A stretch of 5,449 nucleotides of DNA from Flectobacillus sp. (GTDB taxonomy: Bacteria; Bacteroidota; Bacteroidia; Cytophagales; Spirosomataceae). Shown in pieces: positions 1 through 5,424 of the stretch (the first letter of the stretch is position 1; each line of letters starts with the position of its first letter). The stretch covers positions 1-5,449 of the forward strand of contig JARXAV010000352.1 in NCBI GenBank assembly GCA_029865665.1, written 5' to 3'. The notes under the pieces were generated by a model. That model saw only the letters and a list, made by a program, of their open reading frames with translations. It was not told where the DNA came from and searched no databases. A program made the position numbers and the translations under genes.

Positions 1-369
1 AAACTCAATATATAGCTGTATTTTCCCTTTTTTAGTAAATCCAGCTTTCCACTTTGTAATCTGAAAGTTCTTAATGCGAATATACACAGGTTTTTGACCA
101 ACCCAACGAGGCATCGCTTCCGAAAAAAAATCATTTAATACGAACGACAAATGCTGACTTCCCTTGGGAGAAGTAACCCTTAGGGAACGTACACTATCTT
201 GCGAAAAAACATTTGAGATACCCGTCTGGTCAATCACATCCTTCACATAAAAATTACGATCGGGCATATTCCAGTAGGTAGGTGTCAATACCACTGTTTC
301 TTGTCCTAATGCACAGAGCGAAACAAGAAGGTGACATATAAGACTATTAATAACTACTTTACGTTTCAT
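1..369 (-). CDS. Secreted protein of unknown function, N-terminal part (truncated by window edge)
   Basis: An open frame of 123 codons runs from an ATG at 369 off the left edge. The product begins MKRKVVINSLICHLLVSLCALGQ, a typical Sec signal peptide with a basic start, a hydrophobic core and probable cleavage after Ala-Leu-Gly. The mature part contains NFYVKDVIDQTG, then an amphipathic stretch ending in RWVGQKPVYIRIKNFQI. I recall this general layout (a 'V.DVID' start followed by a 'KPVYIRI' strand) from uncharacterised secreted Bacteroidota proteins, but I cannot name a family. A second in-frame ATG at 381 lies directly after a TAA and would add only MLIQ; 369 fits a signal peptide better. 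The gene lies downstream of hemA on the same strand, behind a strong terminator, so it probably has its own promoter in 382-525; I saw no perfect TANNTTTG there. The C-terminal part is missing only because the window ends. Confidence 0.75.
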   Translation of the reverse strand, partial: MKRKVVINSLICHLLVSLCALGQETVVLTPTYWNMPDRNFYVKDVIDQTGISNVFSQDSVRSLRVTSPKGSQHLSFVLNDFFSEAMPRWVGQKPVYIRIKNFQITKWKAGFTKKGKIQLYIEF

Positions 370-527
370 CTGAATAAGCATTTATAAACCCAGACTTCTG
401 GCTGATGTAAACTTTGATTAATGAATAAATGGCGGATATAAAGAATAAAATTACGATTTTTCTATCGGATTATACACTTATGATGTATTAATCGGATTGA
501 GGTCATTTATAGTCCTTGAAAGCGTAA

Positions 528-564
528 AAAAAAGCCTATGAGATTTTTTCTCATAGGCTTTTTT
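528..564 (-). terminator. Strong hairpin terminator downstream of hemA
   Basis: A perfect 15-bp inverted repeat (528-542 and 550-564) has a 7-nt loop. Its core GCCTATGAG/CTCATAGGC is flanked by an A run on the left and a T run on the right. Read on the minus strand, the stem begins 29 nt after the hemA stop codon and ends in eight U residues, as in an intrinsic terminator. The A and T runs are nearly symmetrical, so it could also stop transcription coming from the left on the plus strand. Confidence 0.9.
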
Positions 565-593
565 GAAAATTATATTGCTGACCAATAGCACTC

Positions 594-1862
594 TTAGTGA
601 CTATATTCTGGCTGTTTTTCTAAATCAAATAATTCTGTTAATACATCCACCAGTTGTTCTGCTTCACCACGTTTGCAGGCTGCTTTCAATTGAAGTACAG
701 GTAATTTCATGATTTTTTGAACAATTCCCATCGTAATTTTCTCCAATTTTTCTGATTCACTTGGTGAAAGATTTTTCAGATGACGAGCCATCTCTTCTTT
801 ACGAATTTGTTCAAGAGCATTTTTCAATTTGTTGATTGCAGGAGAAACGACCATTTCTTTCGACCAATCTTCAAATCCAACGATTGCCTCTGCGATAATT
901 TCACGTACATGAGGAATTGCATCAATACGGCTTTGTAAGGCTTCATCAGCACGCTGACGTAGGGTATCAATGTTATAAACTAATACACCCGCAAATTCTT
1001 CCAAATTATCTTCTACACTTCTTGGAACAGATAAGTCGATAAAATATTTGAAGGTTAATATTTCCATTCTAGCAACCATTTCTTTCGTTACTAGCGGTTT
1101 ATCGATTAGGACAGATGAAATAATAACATCTGCTCTTTTGATTTCTTCTTCTAAATCTGCAAAATCAGCCACACGAAAATCGTGACCTTGAGCAATGCGT
1201 TCTGCTTTAGCACGAGTACGGTTCATCACGGTAATGTCCCATTTTTTCTCTGCCATATTTTTGCAAACATCTATTCCAATTTCACCCAAGCCTAAAATCA
1301 AAATTTTAGGAAGAGCTATTAACTGTGTTACCTCTTCTGTTAGAGCTACAGCTGCGTACGAAGTAGAAGCTGCACCGTCACGGAAAGACGTTTCTTGAGC
1401 CACTCGTTTATTTGCGAAGAAAATTGTGTGCATTAAACGATGTAAGAAAGGCCCGGCCAAGTTCAAATCAGCCGCAATTTGATACGACTGTTTTACTTGA
1501 TTAGGAATTTGTAAGTCACCCACCACTTTTGAGTGCAAACCTGTTGCCACTTCAAACAGATGTTGGATAGCCTCTAACTGTAGATTGAATTGCTCGAAAT
1601 ATTCAAAATATTCACCTTTATCTACAATTCCTTTTTCAACTAACAATAACTTTATGATGTCTGCATTATGATTTTCATCTGCGACATAATATACTTCGGT
1701 GCGGTTACATGTTGAAACAATCAATGTTTCATTGATATTGAATAAGTCTCTGATTTTCAAAGAAAAATTCTTTATTTCGTCTTCATTAAGAGCCACTTGC
1801 TCTCTCACCGCTAGAGGAGCTGACTTGTATGACAAACTTAGTGCCTTGAATTGATTTTGCAT
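594..1862 (-). CDS. hemA: Glutamyl-tRNA reductase
   Basis: It reduces glutamate on tRNA-Glu with NADPH to glutamate-1-semialdehyde, the first committed step of the C5 route to heme and other tetrapyrroles, in the cytoplasm. From the ATG at 1862 the product has 422 residues, normal for the family. The N-terminal catalytic domain holds STCNRTEVY with the expected catalytic cysteine at residue 52, and TSYAAVAL. The NADPH-binding Rossmann domain shows GLGEIG at about 191-196 followed by NRTRAKAERIA at about 214-224. A long helical C-terminal dimerisation region follows. The usual GLDS-V-GE-QI motif reads GLHSKVVGDLQI (about 108-119), a mild departure. A GTG at 1883 would add seven residues, but it lies at the start of the downstream side of a perfect promoter -7 element (1885-1892), so a transcript from that promoter would begin at or past it. 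The ATG at 1862 also has AAAGGA just upstream. It appears to be monocistronic, closed by the terminator at 528-564. Confidence 0.96.
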   Translation of the reverse strand: MQNQFKALSLSYKSAPLAVREQVALNEDEIKNFSLKIRDLFNINETLIVSTCNRTEVYYVADENHNADIIKLLLVEKGIVDKGEYFEYFEQFNLQLEAIQHLFEVATGLHSKVVGDLQIPNQVKQSYQIAADLNLAGPFLHRLMHTIFFANKRVAQETSFRDGAASTSYAAVALTEEVTQLIALPKILILGLGEIGIDVCKNMAEKKWDITVMNRTRAKAERIAQGHDFRVADFADLEEEIKRADVIISSVLIDKPLVTKEMVARMEILTFKYFIDLSVPRSVEDNLEEFAGVLVYNIDTLRQRADEALQSRIDAIPHVREIIAEAIVGFEDWSKEMVVSPAINKLKNALEQIRKEEMARHLKNLSPSESEKLEKITMGIVQKIMKLPVLQLKAACKRGEAEQLVDVLTELFDLEKQPEYSH

Positions 1863-1884
1863 CTTTCCTTTACTATTCTTCACA

Positions 1885-1892
1885 CAAAATTA
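1885..1892 (-). promoter_or_regulatory. Bacteroidota-type -7 promoter element of hemA
   Basis: On the minus strand these bases read TAATTTTG, a perfect match to the TANNTTTG -7 consensus known for the Bacteroidota primary sigma factor. It lies 22 nt ahead of the hemA ATG at 1862, giving a short leader. No TTG sits at the ideal 19-21 nt upstream spacing; the nearest is about 13 nt away, so the -33 part is weak. The site favours the 1862 start over the GTG at 1883. Confidence 0.55.
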
Positions 1893-1934
1893 CAACATGA
1901 TAACGCAATAATGATTGACTTTTTCTCTAATTTT

Positions 1935-2000
1935 ATTAATGAATTCTAATTTAGAATCAATATAAACAAAAAATGAAATTCCATTAATGAATCTTAGAAT
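1935..2000. repeat. Duplicated AT-rich motif upstream of hemA
   Basis: The decamer ATTAATGAAT occurs at 1935-1944 and again at 1983-1992, each followed shortly by TTAGAAT (1951-1957 and 1994-2000). The first copy also forms the inverted repeat ATTCTAA-T-TTAGAAT at 1943-1957. The pair lies about 45-115 bp upstream of the hemA -7 element, where an activator or repressor could bind. In such AT-rich DNA, partial repeats can also arise by chance; no known regulator is recognised. Confidence 0.35.
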
Positions 2001-2195
2001 TTTACAATTTCAAAGAATTAGTACCTTGTGGTCATAGCGTTAATGAGATAAACTTGAATGAGTGTTTTTATGACTAAAATGTGTGGTAGCCTTGTAGCCT
2101 AAATCGAATTAGTACAAACGAGCGATTGCTGCACGGAATTACGTATTAACAACAAAACAGTTACGTTAGGATTTCAACTGCTTTTTGCTTGGTTA

Positions 2196-2312
2196 ATGAC
2201 GTTGACGTTTAGAAATACCCGAAAACTGTATGCGATTTACGATGAAAATGACGAAGTAAAGATGATTCTTGTCGTAGAAAGAGATGATTTTACTTTGCTC
2301 CGTACCTATTAG
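2196..2312 (+). CDS. Doubtful small ORF, 38 codons, possibly a gene remnant
   Basis: The only plus-strand candidate gene in the window lies in the gap between the hemA promoter and the globin gene. It begins MTLTFRNTRKLYAIYDENDE and ends in VVERDDFTLLRTY, a protein-like mixture of charged and beta-type residues. The same frame stays open upstream to 2103 without a start codon. Beyond a TAA at 2100-2102 it is open again back to an ATG at 2058. The pattern could be a decayed gene with one stop codon, or the C-terminal remnant of a longer gene. No Shine-Dalgarno site or perfect promoter precedes the ATG. The TAG stop lies inside the loop of the 2294-2332 inverted repeat. I do not recognise the protein. 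Confidence 0.3.
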   Translation: MTLTFRNTRKLYAIYDENDEVKMILVVERDDFTLLRTY

Positions 2313-2332
2313 CCAATTCGGCACGGAGCAAA
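2294..2332 (-). terminator. Inverted repeat just after the globin gene, probable weak terminator
   Basis: A perfect 10-bp inverted repeat (TTTGCTCCGT at 2294-2303, ACGGAGCAAA at 2323-2332) encloses a 19-nt loop. On the minus strand it starts 7 nt beyond the stop of the globin lipoprotein gene, the right place for a terminator or a 3'-end protecting hairpin. No U run follows on either strand, so efficient intrinsic termination is uncertain. Confidence 0.45.
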
Positions 2333-2339
2333 ATATAAC

Positions 2340-3176
2340 TTATTGACCTACAATGTCGGCTCTCATACCACCCAAAGCGGTTAGTAATTCAATTTTAGCT
2401 TTCGACTGTACGTTGTATTTCACCAATGAAGCTGATAAATCCTCTACTAAAGCATTGAATTGAGCATCGTTAATATTCATTCCTTTGTGAGCTGTCTTCA
2501 TATCTAAACCTGTATACTTTTCAGTTCCGCCTGAAGCTTGACCTACTTGATTAACTAAATTTACTTTTAATTTGTTCAATCTAGCTGGATCTGCTGCTGC
2601 TGCTGCAAAGAATTTATTGATACGAGCATCTGCTGCTACCTTTCCAATAAAATCATCAATTACCGTTGTAATACCTGCATTCTCACCTAAGCGAGTATAT
2701 AATTTTACAGGGCCTTCAACAATGTCTGGTTTCATAGCAGCCAAAGCAGTCAATAATTCTGTTTTTTCAGTAGTTGGAACTTTAAACTTATCTAAAGCCA
2801 ATACTAAATCTTCCACAAGAGCATTAAAGTGAGACTCTTCAACTCCCATGTTTTTGTGAGAAGTTTTCATGTCTAAACCCGTGTACTTTTCTGCACCACC
2901 TGTAGCCATCCCAATCTGATTGATCAAATTGTTACGTAATTTTGTTAAACGTGCAGGATCTCCAGCTGCATCTGCAAAAAAGGCATTGATGCGAGCATCA
3001 CCAGCAACATTCGTAATAAATTGGTCTATTACGGCTGAGATAGCAGCATTTCCACCAAGACGAACGTAAAGCGATTGCGTAGGGGTAGCAGTTGCATCCT
3101 CATCTTTTTTGCACGAGCTTAACACGGCAACTCCTGCAAGCAAGAGTGCTGCTCCAATCTTCATTGTTCTTTTCAT
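2340..3176 (-). CDS. Lipoprotein with two tandem group I truncated-hemoglobin domains
   Basis: A 278-residue envelope lipoprotein, probably heme-binding. The N-terminus is a lipoprotein signal peptide with lipobox LSSC (Cys22). The residues after it, KKDED, resemble the lysine-plus-acidic export signal that sends Bacteroidota lipoproteins to the cell surface. Two globin domains follow, about residues 35-155 and 158-278. Each has LYxRLG, VID-F, DARIN-FF, GG--KYTGLDMKT and FNALVEDL. The likely proximal (F8) histidines are H107 and H230. The B10 position, Tyr in Mycobacterium TrHbN, is Ile in both copies; related sequences I recall carry Val or Ile there, so this is probably a subfamily trait. 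Neither copy has a CxxCH site. The nearest upstream gene on the strand is separated by a terminator, so it is probably transcribed alone. Heme or oxygen/NO handling, redox signalling or heme storage are possible; the actual role is unknown. Confidence 0.88.
   Translation of the reverse strand: MKRTMKIGAALLLAGVAVLSSCKKDEDATATPTQSLYVRLGGNAAISAVIDQFITNVAGDARINAFFADAAGDPARLTKLRNNLINQIGMATGGAEKYTGLDMKTSHKNMGVEESHFNALVEDLVLALDKFKVPTTEKTELLTALAAMKPDIVEGPVKLYTRLGENAGITTVIDDFIGKVAADARINKFFAAAAADPARLNKLKVNLVNQVGQASGGTEKYTGLDMKTAHKGMNINDAQFNALVEDLSASLVKYNVQSKAKIELLTALGGMRADIVGQ
2343..3074 (-). repeat. Internal tandem duplication encoding the two globin domains
   Basis: Codons 35-155 and 158-278 of the lipoprotein gene encode two 121-residue domains that align without a gap, separated by two residues (PV). 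By hand count about 75 of 121 positions are identical, with the heme-pocket and YTGLDMKT region best kept. Divergence is spread along the length, so the duplication is old rather than a recent copy or assembly artefact. A second histidine in domain 1 (H116, in ESHF) is Gln in domain 2. Confidence 0.85.
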
Positions 3177-3212
3177 CGTAGTAATTTGTTAATACTAATT
3201 TTGTCTTTCACC

Positions 3213-3237
3213 TATACAGCCGCCCGATTACTGTATA
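3213..3237. promoter_or_regulatory. Spaced palindrome upstream of the globin gene, operator-like
   Basis: TATACAG (3213-3219) and CTGTATA (3231-3237) form perfect 7-bp inverted arms around an 11-nt, locally GC-rich spacer. The near edge lies 36 bp upstream of the globin start codon. The size and symmetry suit binding by a dimeric regulator, or a hairpin in the mRNA leader. The arms do not match a regulator consensus I know; they are not the TTGAT-ATCAA of FNR/CRP proteins. Confidence 0.4.
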
Positions 3238-3276
3238 AAATGAGGTCTTTTTATGGATCAAAACGGGCAAAAAGGG

Positions 3277-3310
3277 AAAAAATGAGGGCAATTAGGGAAG
3301 TTCACCCTCA
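3277..3310 (-). terminator. Probable terminator after the HMA-like gene
   Basis: Read on the minus strand, TGAGGG and CCCTCA (from 3310-3305 and 3288-3283) pair across a 16-nt loop and are followed directly by six U residues (3282-3277), then CCC and more U residues. It lies about 47 nt after the stop of the 3357-3782 gene and upstream of the globin gene, so the two genes are probably separate transcription units. The stem is short, so read-through is possible. Confidence 0.6.
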
Positions 3311-3356
3311 CAGGTAATTAATAAGGAAAGTATCTAGTAATCAATATTTTATAGTG

Positions 3357-3782
3357 TCATCTAACACATAAGGCTTTTTTCATATCGGTAAAAAAGTCGA
3401 TATAACCCATTGGAATAGGACATTTTGGGCCATCAAATTTTGAGAACTCGATTTTTTCTGGGGCAAGGTGCTGATTTTCTAAAATCATACGAATTGCAGC
3501 TTCCGAAGTTGCTGTTGGATGATACGTTGCACTAACGGTAGCTGTGGAACGATTGACCGTAGCAGCGGTGATACCTTCAATAGTACTGAGCTTAGTAGCC
3601 AAACTTGCACTGTCTTGCGACGACATCGTGTTGCTTACATTAAATACTGCCAATGAAATGGGTTCTAGTTTCAGGCGGTCAGCCAACGAGGGTTCTTCTA
3701 AATTAGCGTAAATAAAAAATACGACAAATAGACTAACAAAAGTTATTAAAATAGTTCTTGAAATTCGTTGTAGCGTGTTCAT
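3357..3782 (-). CDS. Membrane-anchored small protein with degenerate HMA-like domain
   Basis: A 141-residue protein. Residues about 10-27 (TILITFVSLFVVFFIYAN) form one transmembrane segment, and the rest probably faces the periplasm. Residues about 43-105 have the beta-alpha-beta-beta-alpha pattern of heavy-metal-associated (HMA) domains: strand SLAVFNVS, helix, EGITAATVNRSTATVSATY, helix AAIRMIL. Where copper-binding HMA domains carry MxCxxC, this one has MSSQDS (residues 53-58), with both cysteines replaced by serine, so classical metal binding there is unlikely. The C-terminal tail, GPKCPIPMGYIDFF through LCVR, has two cysteines (C121, C139) that could form a disulfide or bind a ligand. 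The start ATG at 3782 fits the membrane segment. It lies upstream of the globin gene on the same strand with a probable terminator between. Its function is unknown; the HMA assignment rests on pattern alone. Confidence 0.78.
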   Translation of the reverse strand: MNTLQRISRTILITFVSLFVVFFIYANLEEPSLADRLKLEPISLAVFNVSNTMSSQDSASLATKLSTIEGITAATVNRSTATVSATYHPTATSEAAIRMILENQHLAPEKIEFSKFDGPKCPIPMGYIDFFTDMKKALCVR

Positions 3783-3906
3783 GATACTGAGCGTTTTTTT
3801 CTGTTCTGCTCATATCTACGGGAAGGATTGACGATTGGATTTAGGGAGATTGAAAAATTCTTCTTAGTGAGGAGTATATGGCTATAAAAAGATTTATAAG
3901 GACTTT

Positions 3907-4190
3907 CTCTGTGGAAGGAACTATTCCACTGAGGTTCGCAGAGTAGCATGGAGATTCACAAAGTTTATTTCTCTGTGGAACTTGGTGATTCTCTGTGAAA
4001 CTCAGCGGTAGAAGAAACTATTCCACTGAGGTTCGCAGAGTAGCACGGAGATTCACAAAGTTTTTTTTCTCTGTGGAACTTGGTGGTTCTCTGTGAAACT
4101 CAGCGGTAGAAGAAACTATTCCTCGGAGATTCACAAAGTTTTTTCTTCTCTGTGTACCTTAGTCGTTCTCTGTGAAACTCAGCGGTAGAA
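3907..4190. repeat. Palindromic repeat array, three copies of a ~97-bp unit built of 10-bp modules
   Basis: Copies lie at about 3926-4022, 4023-4120 and 4121-4190, with a stray partial module at 3907-3920. Each full copy has a left arm of four modules (CCACTGAG, CGCAGAG, CACGGAG or CATGGAG, CACAAAG), a T-rich loop of 7-9 nt, and a right arm of four modules (CTCTGTG, CTTGGTG, CTCTGTG, CTCAGCGG). Modules are separated by 3 nt, giving a strict 10-bp period. The left arm is close to the reverse complement of the right, so each copy can fold into a long imperfect hairpin. Copies are joined by TAGAAGAAACTATT. Copy 3 lacks exactly 20 bp of its left arm, which equals two modules, and has CTTAGTC in place of CTTGGTG. 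The array fills most of the 422-bp gap between the XdhC-like gene and the HMA-like gene; I see no gene in the rest (3783-3906). No transposase or CRISPR genes adjoin it. Confidence 0.88.
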
Positions 4191-4204
4191 AAGAACCAAC
4201 TTAT

Positions 4205-5266
4205 TTAATGAATGCCTGCGTCTCGGTAACTCAATTTTCCGCCTTTTCTTTTTGAGAAAAAGGCTTTCACTTCTGCCACAATTGATAAAGCGACTTCTTC
4301 GGGTGTTTCAGCCCCAATATCAAGACCCACAGGATAATGAATTTTATCTAGCTGTTTTTCATCTGTAATCGCTAATTCGTCTATCATTTTTTGTCCCCTT
4401 TTTTTAGGGCCAAGAATACCAATATAGCCCACATCGGTTGTCAACAAATAGGCAAGAGCTTCTTTGTCATAATAATAGCTATGCGAAAGTAAAATTGCCG
4501 CTGAATACTTCGTTACAGGTAATTTATCTGAGAACTCCTCTTTTTTACTATAAATTAAACAGCTTGCTTCATGAAAGCGTTTGGGCGTAATATGGGCAAT
4601 ACATTCGTCGGTAACAGTCACTTGAAAACCTACTTGTTTACCAAGACTTACCAACGGAAGGGCATCGTAACCAGCTCCAAAAATTACCAATTCAATATCG
4701 GGCTGAATGACTTCCACAAACAAGGTATAATCATCCAGTGTTAAAATACTCGATTGTCGAGTCGCCGCCTCTTCTAGTTGTTTTCGTTCAAAAAACGATT
4801 CCATCTCCTCCGTAACAGCAAATCGTTTTCCGATAGGTATCAAGTCAGACTCCGAAGCAATGACGGTTGCATACGTAATCGGTTTAGTATCGTTAACCAG
4901 CTTCGCCAATAATTCTATCAGATTGGTTGGGCTTTGATGTTGAAGGGGTTCTATCAATATTTCAATAATTCCATTACATCCTAAGCCCAATCCAAAGGCA
5001 TTTTCGGCATCGTCCATCGTATCATAAACCACAATACGGGGGATTAAATCAAGCATTACCTGACGAGCTTTCCGAAGTACATCTCCTTCTAAACAACCAC
5101 CACTAACCGCTCCTATCCAAGTACCATTATCGACAATTAACATTTTTGCACCAGGACGACGATAGCCCGAACCATGCAGTTTTACAACAGTAGCCAAAGC
5201 AACTTTACGTTCTGTGAAATTTAGTTGTTGATAGGCGGTTATGATTTTCCGTAATTCGTATCTCAT
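4205..5266 (-). CDS. XdhC/CoxI-family molybdenum cofactor maturation protein
   Basis: Proteins of this family bind molybdenum cofactor, help its sulfuration and insert it into xanthine-dehydrogenase-type molybdenum hydroxylases in the cytoplasm. The 353-residue product has both expected parts. The N-terminal XdhC/CoxI domain has GSGYRRPGAKM (32-42), VSGGCLEGDV (54-63) with a conserved cysteine, and GLGCNG (94-99). The C-terminal Rossmann domain has FGAGYDALPL (196-205), SHSYYYD (261-267), GILGPKKR (283-290), GLDIGAETPEEVALSI (314-329) and a final GIH. Length and motifs are intact, with no sign of decay. GAGYDA in place of the common GAGHDA is a small variation. The ATG at 5266 gives an N-terminus that fits the family. 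No hydroxylase subunit or MocA-type nucleotidyltransferase is encoded in the window; partners may lie to the right or elsewhere. I leave the symbol blank because several XdhC-like paralogues share these motifs. Confidence 0.92.
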   Translation of the reverse strand: MRYELRKIITAYQQLNFTERKVALATVVKLHGSGYRRPGAKMLIVDNGTWIGAVSGGCLEGDVLRKARQVMLDLIPRIVVYDTMDDAENAFGLGLGCNGIIEILIEPLQHQSPTNLIELLAKLVNDTKPITYATVIASESDLIPIGKRFAVTEEMESFFERKQLEEAATRQSSILTLDDYTLFVEVIQPDIELVIFGAGYDALPLVSLGKQVGFQVTVTDECIAHITPKRFHEASCLIYSKKEEFSDKLPVTKYSAAILLSHSYYYDKEALAYLLTTDVGYIGILGPKKRGQKMIDELAITDEKQLDKIHYPVGLDIGAETPEEVALSIVAEVKAFFSKRKGGKLSYRDAGIH

Positions 5267-5292
5267 GCTTTTAAAGCTAAAAACTGTTTATC

Positions 5293-5330
5293 AATGATAA
5301 GCTACGAGAGTTACCCGTATGCTTATCATT
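5293..5330. other. Hairpin-forming inverted repeat in the XdhC-gene leader
   Basis: AATGATAAGC (5293-5302) and GCTTATCATT (5321-5330) are a perfect 10-bp inverted repeat, extended by TACG/CGTA (5303-5306, 5316-5319) with one bulged base. It lies 27-64 bp upstream of the XdhC-like start codon. It could be a terminator of a gene beyond the right edge, a leader hairpin or an operator. On the plus strand it is followed by TTTTAATTT, a weak U-rich tail; on the minus strand there is no U run directly after it. Confidence 0.45.
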
Positions 5331-5382
5331 TTAATTTCAACGAGTTAAAACTCATTTAAGTACCTCGACATATTTAACCGTA

Positions 5383-5424
5383 TATGTACATAGAAAACAT
5401 AGTTATTTATAATTTGATAATCAA
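5383..5424 (-). promoter_or_regulatory. Weak promoter candidate for the XdhC-like gene, with adjacent palindrome
   Basis: On the minus strand, TTG (5424-5422), a 20-nt spacer and TATGTTTT (5401-5394) match the Bacteroidota -33/-7 layout, with one mismatch to TANNTTTG. Directly downstream, at the expected transcription start, lies the perfect 10-bp palindrome TATGTACATA (5383-5392), and further in is GAGTT-AA-AACTC (5342-5353). In DNA this AT-rich such matches are common, so this is only a candidate. Confidence 0.25.

Noticed and set aside
390..401. CCAGA-CT-TCTGG inverted repeat upstream of the left-hand gene.
   Set aside because: The arms are only 5 bp and the loop is too small for a hairpin; there is no second copy to support an operator.
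1195..1398. 67-codon plus-strand open frame inside hemA.
   Set aside because: It is fully antisense to conserved Rossmann-domain codons of hemA and has no recognisable protein features.
2572..2832. 86-codon plus-strand open frame inside the globin lipoprotein gene.
   Set aside because: It is the antisense shadow of the globin domains; its Ala run mirrors the GCN-rich codons of the real gene.
3200..3207. Plus-strand TAATTTTG-like string in the globin upstream gap, resembling a promoter -7 element.
   Set aside because: It points away from the globin gene and into the upstream gap with no plus-strand gene to serve; such strings are common by chance in AT-rich DNA.
3878..3946. Plus-strand ORF of 22 codons starting MAIKRFIRTF, with AGGAG close upstream.
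   Set aside because: It is very short, the AGGAG is only 3 nt from the ATG, and its second half is repeat-array sequence.
3907..4190. Repeat array considered as a CRISPR.
   Set aside because: The spacers between copies are the same rather than unique, the units are ~97 bp, and no cas genes are present.
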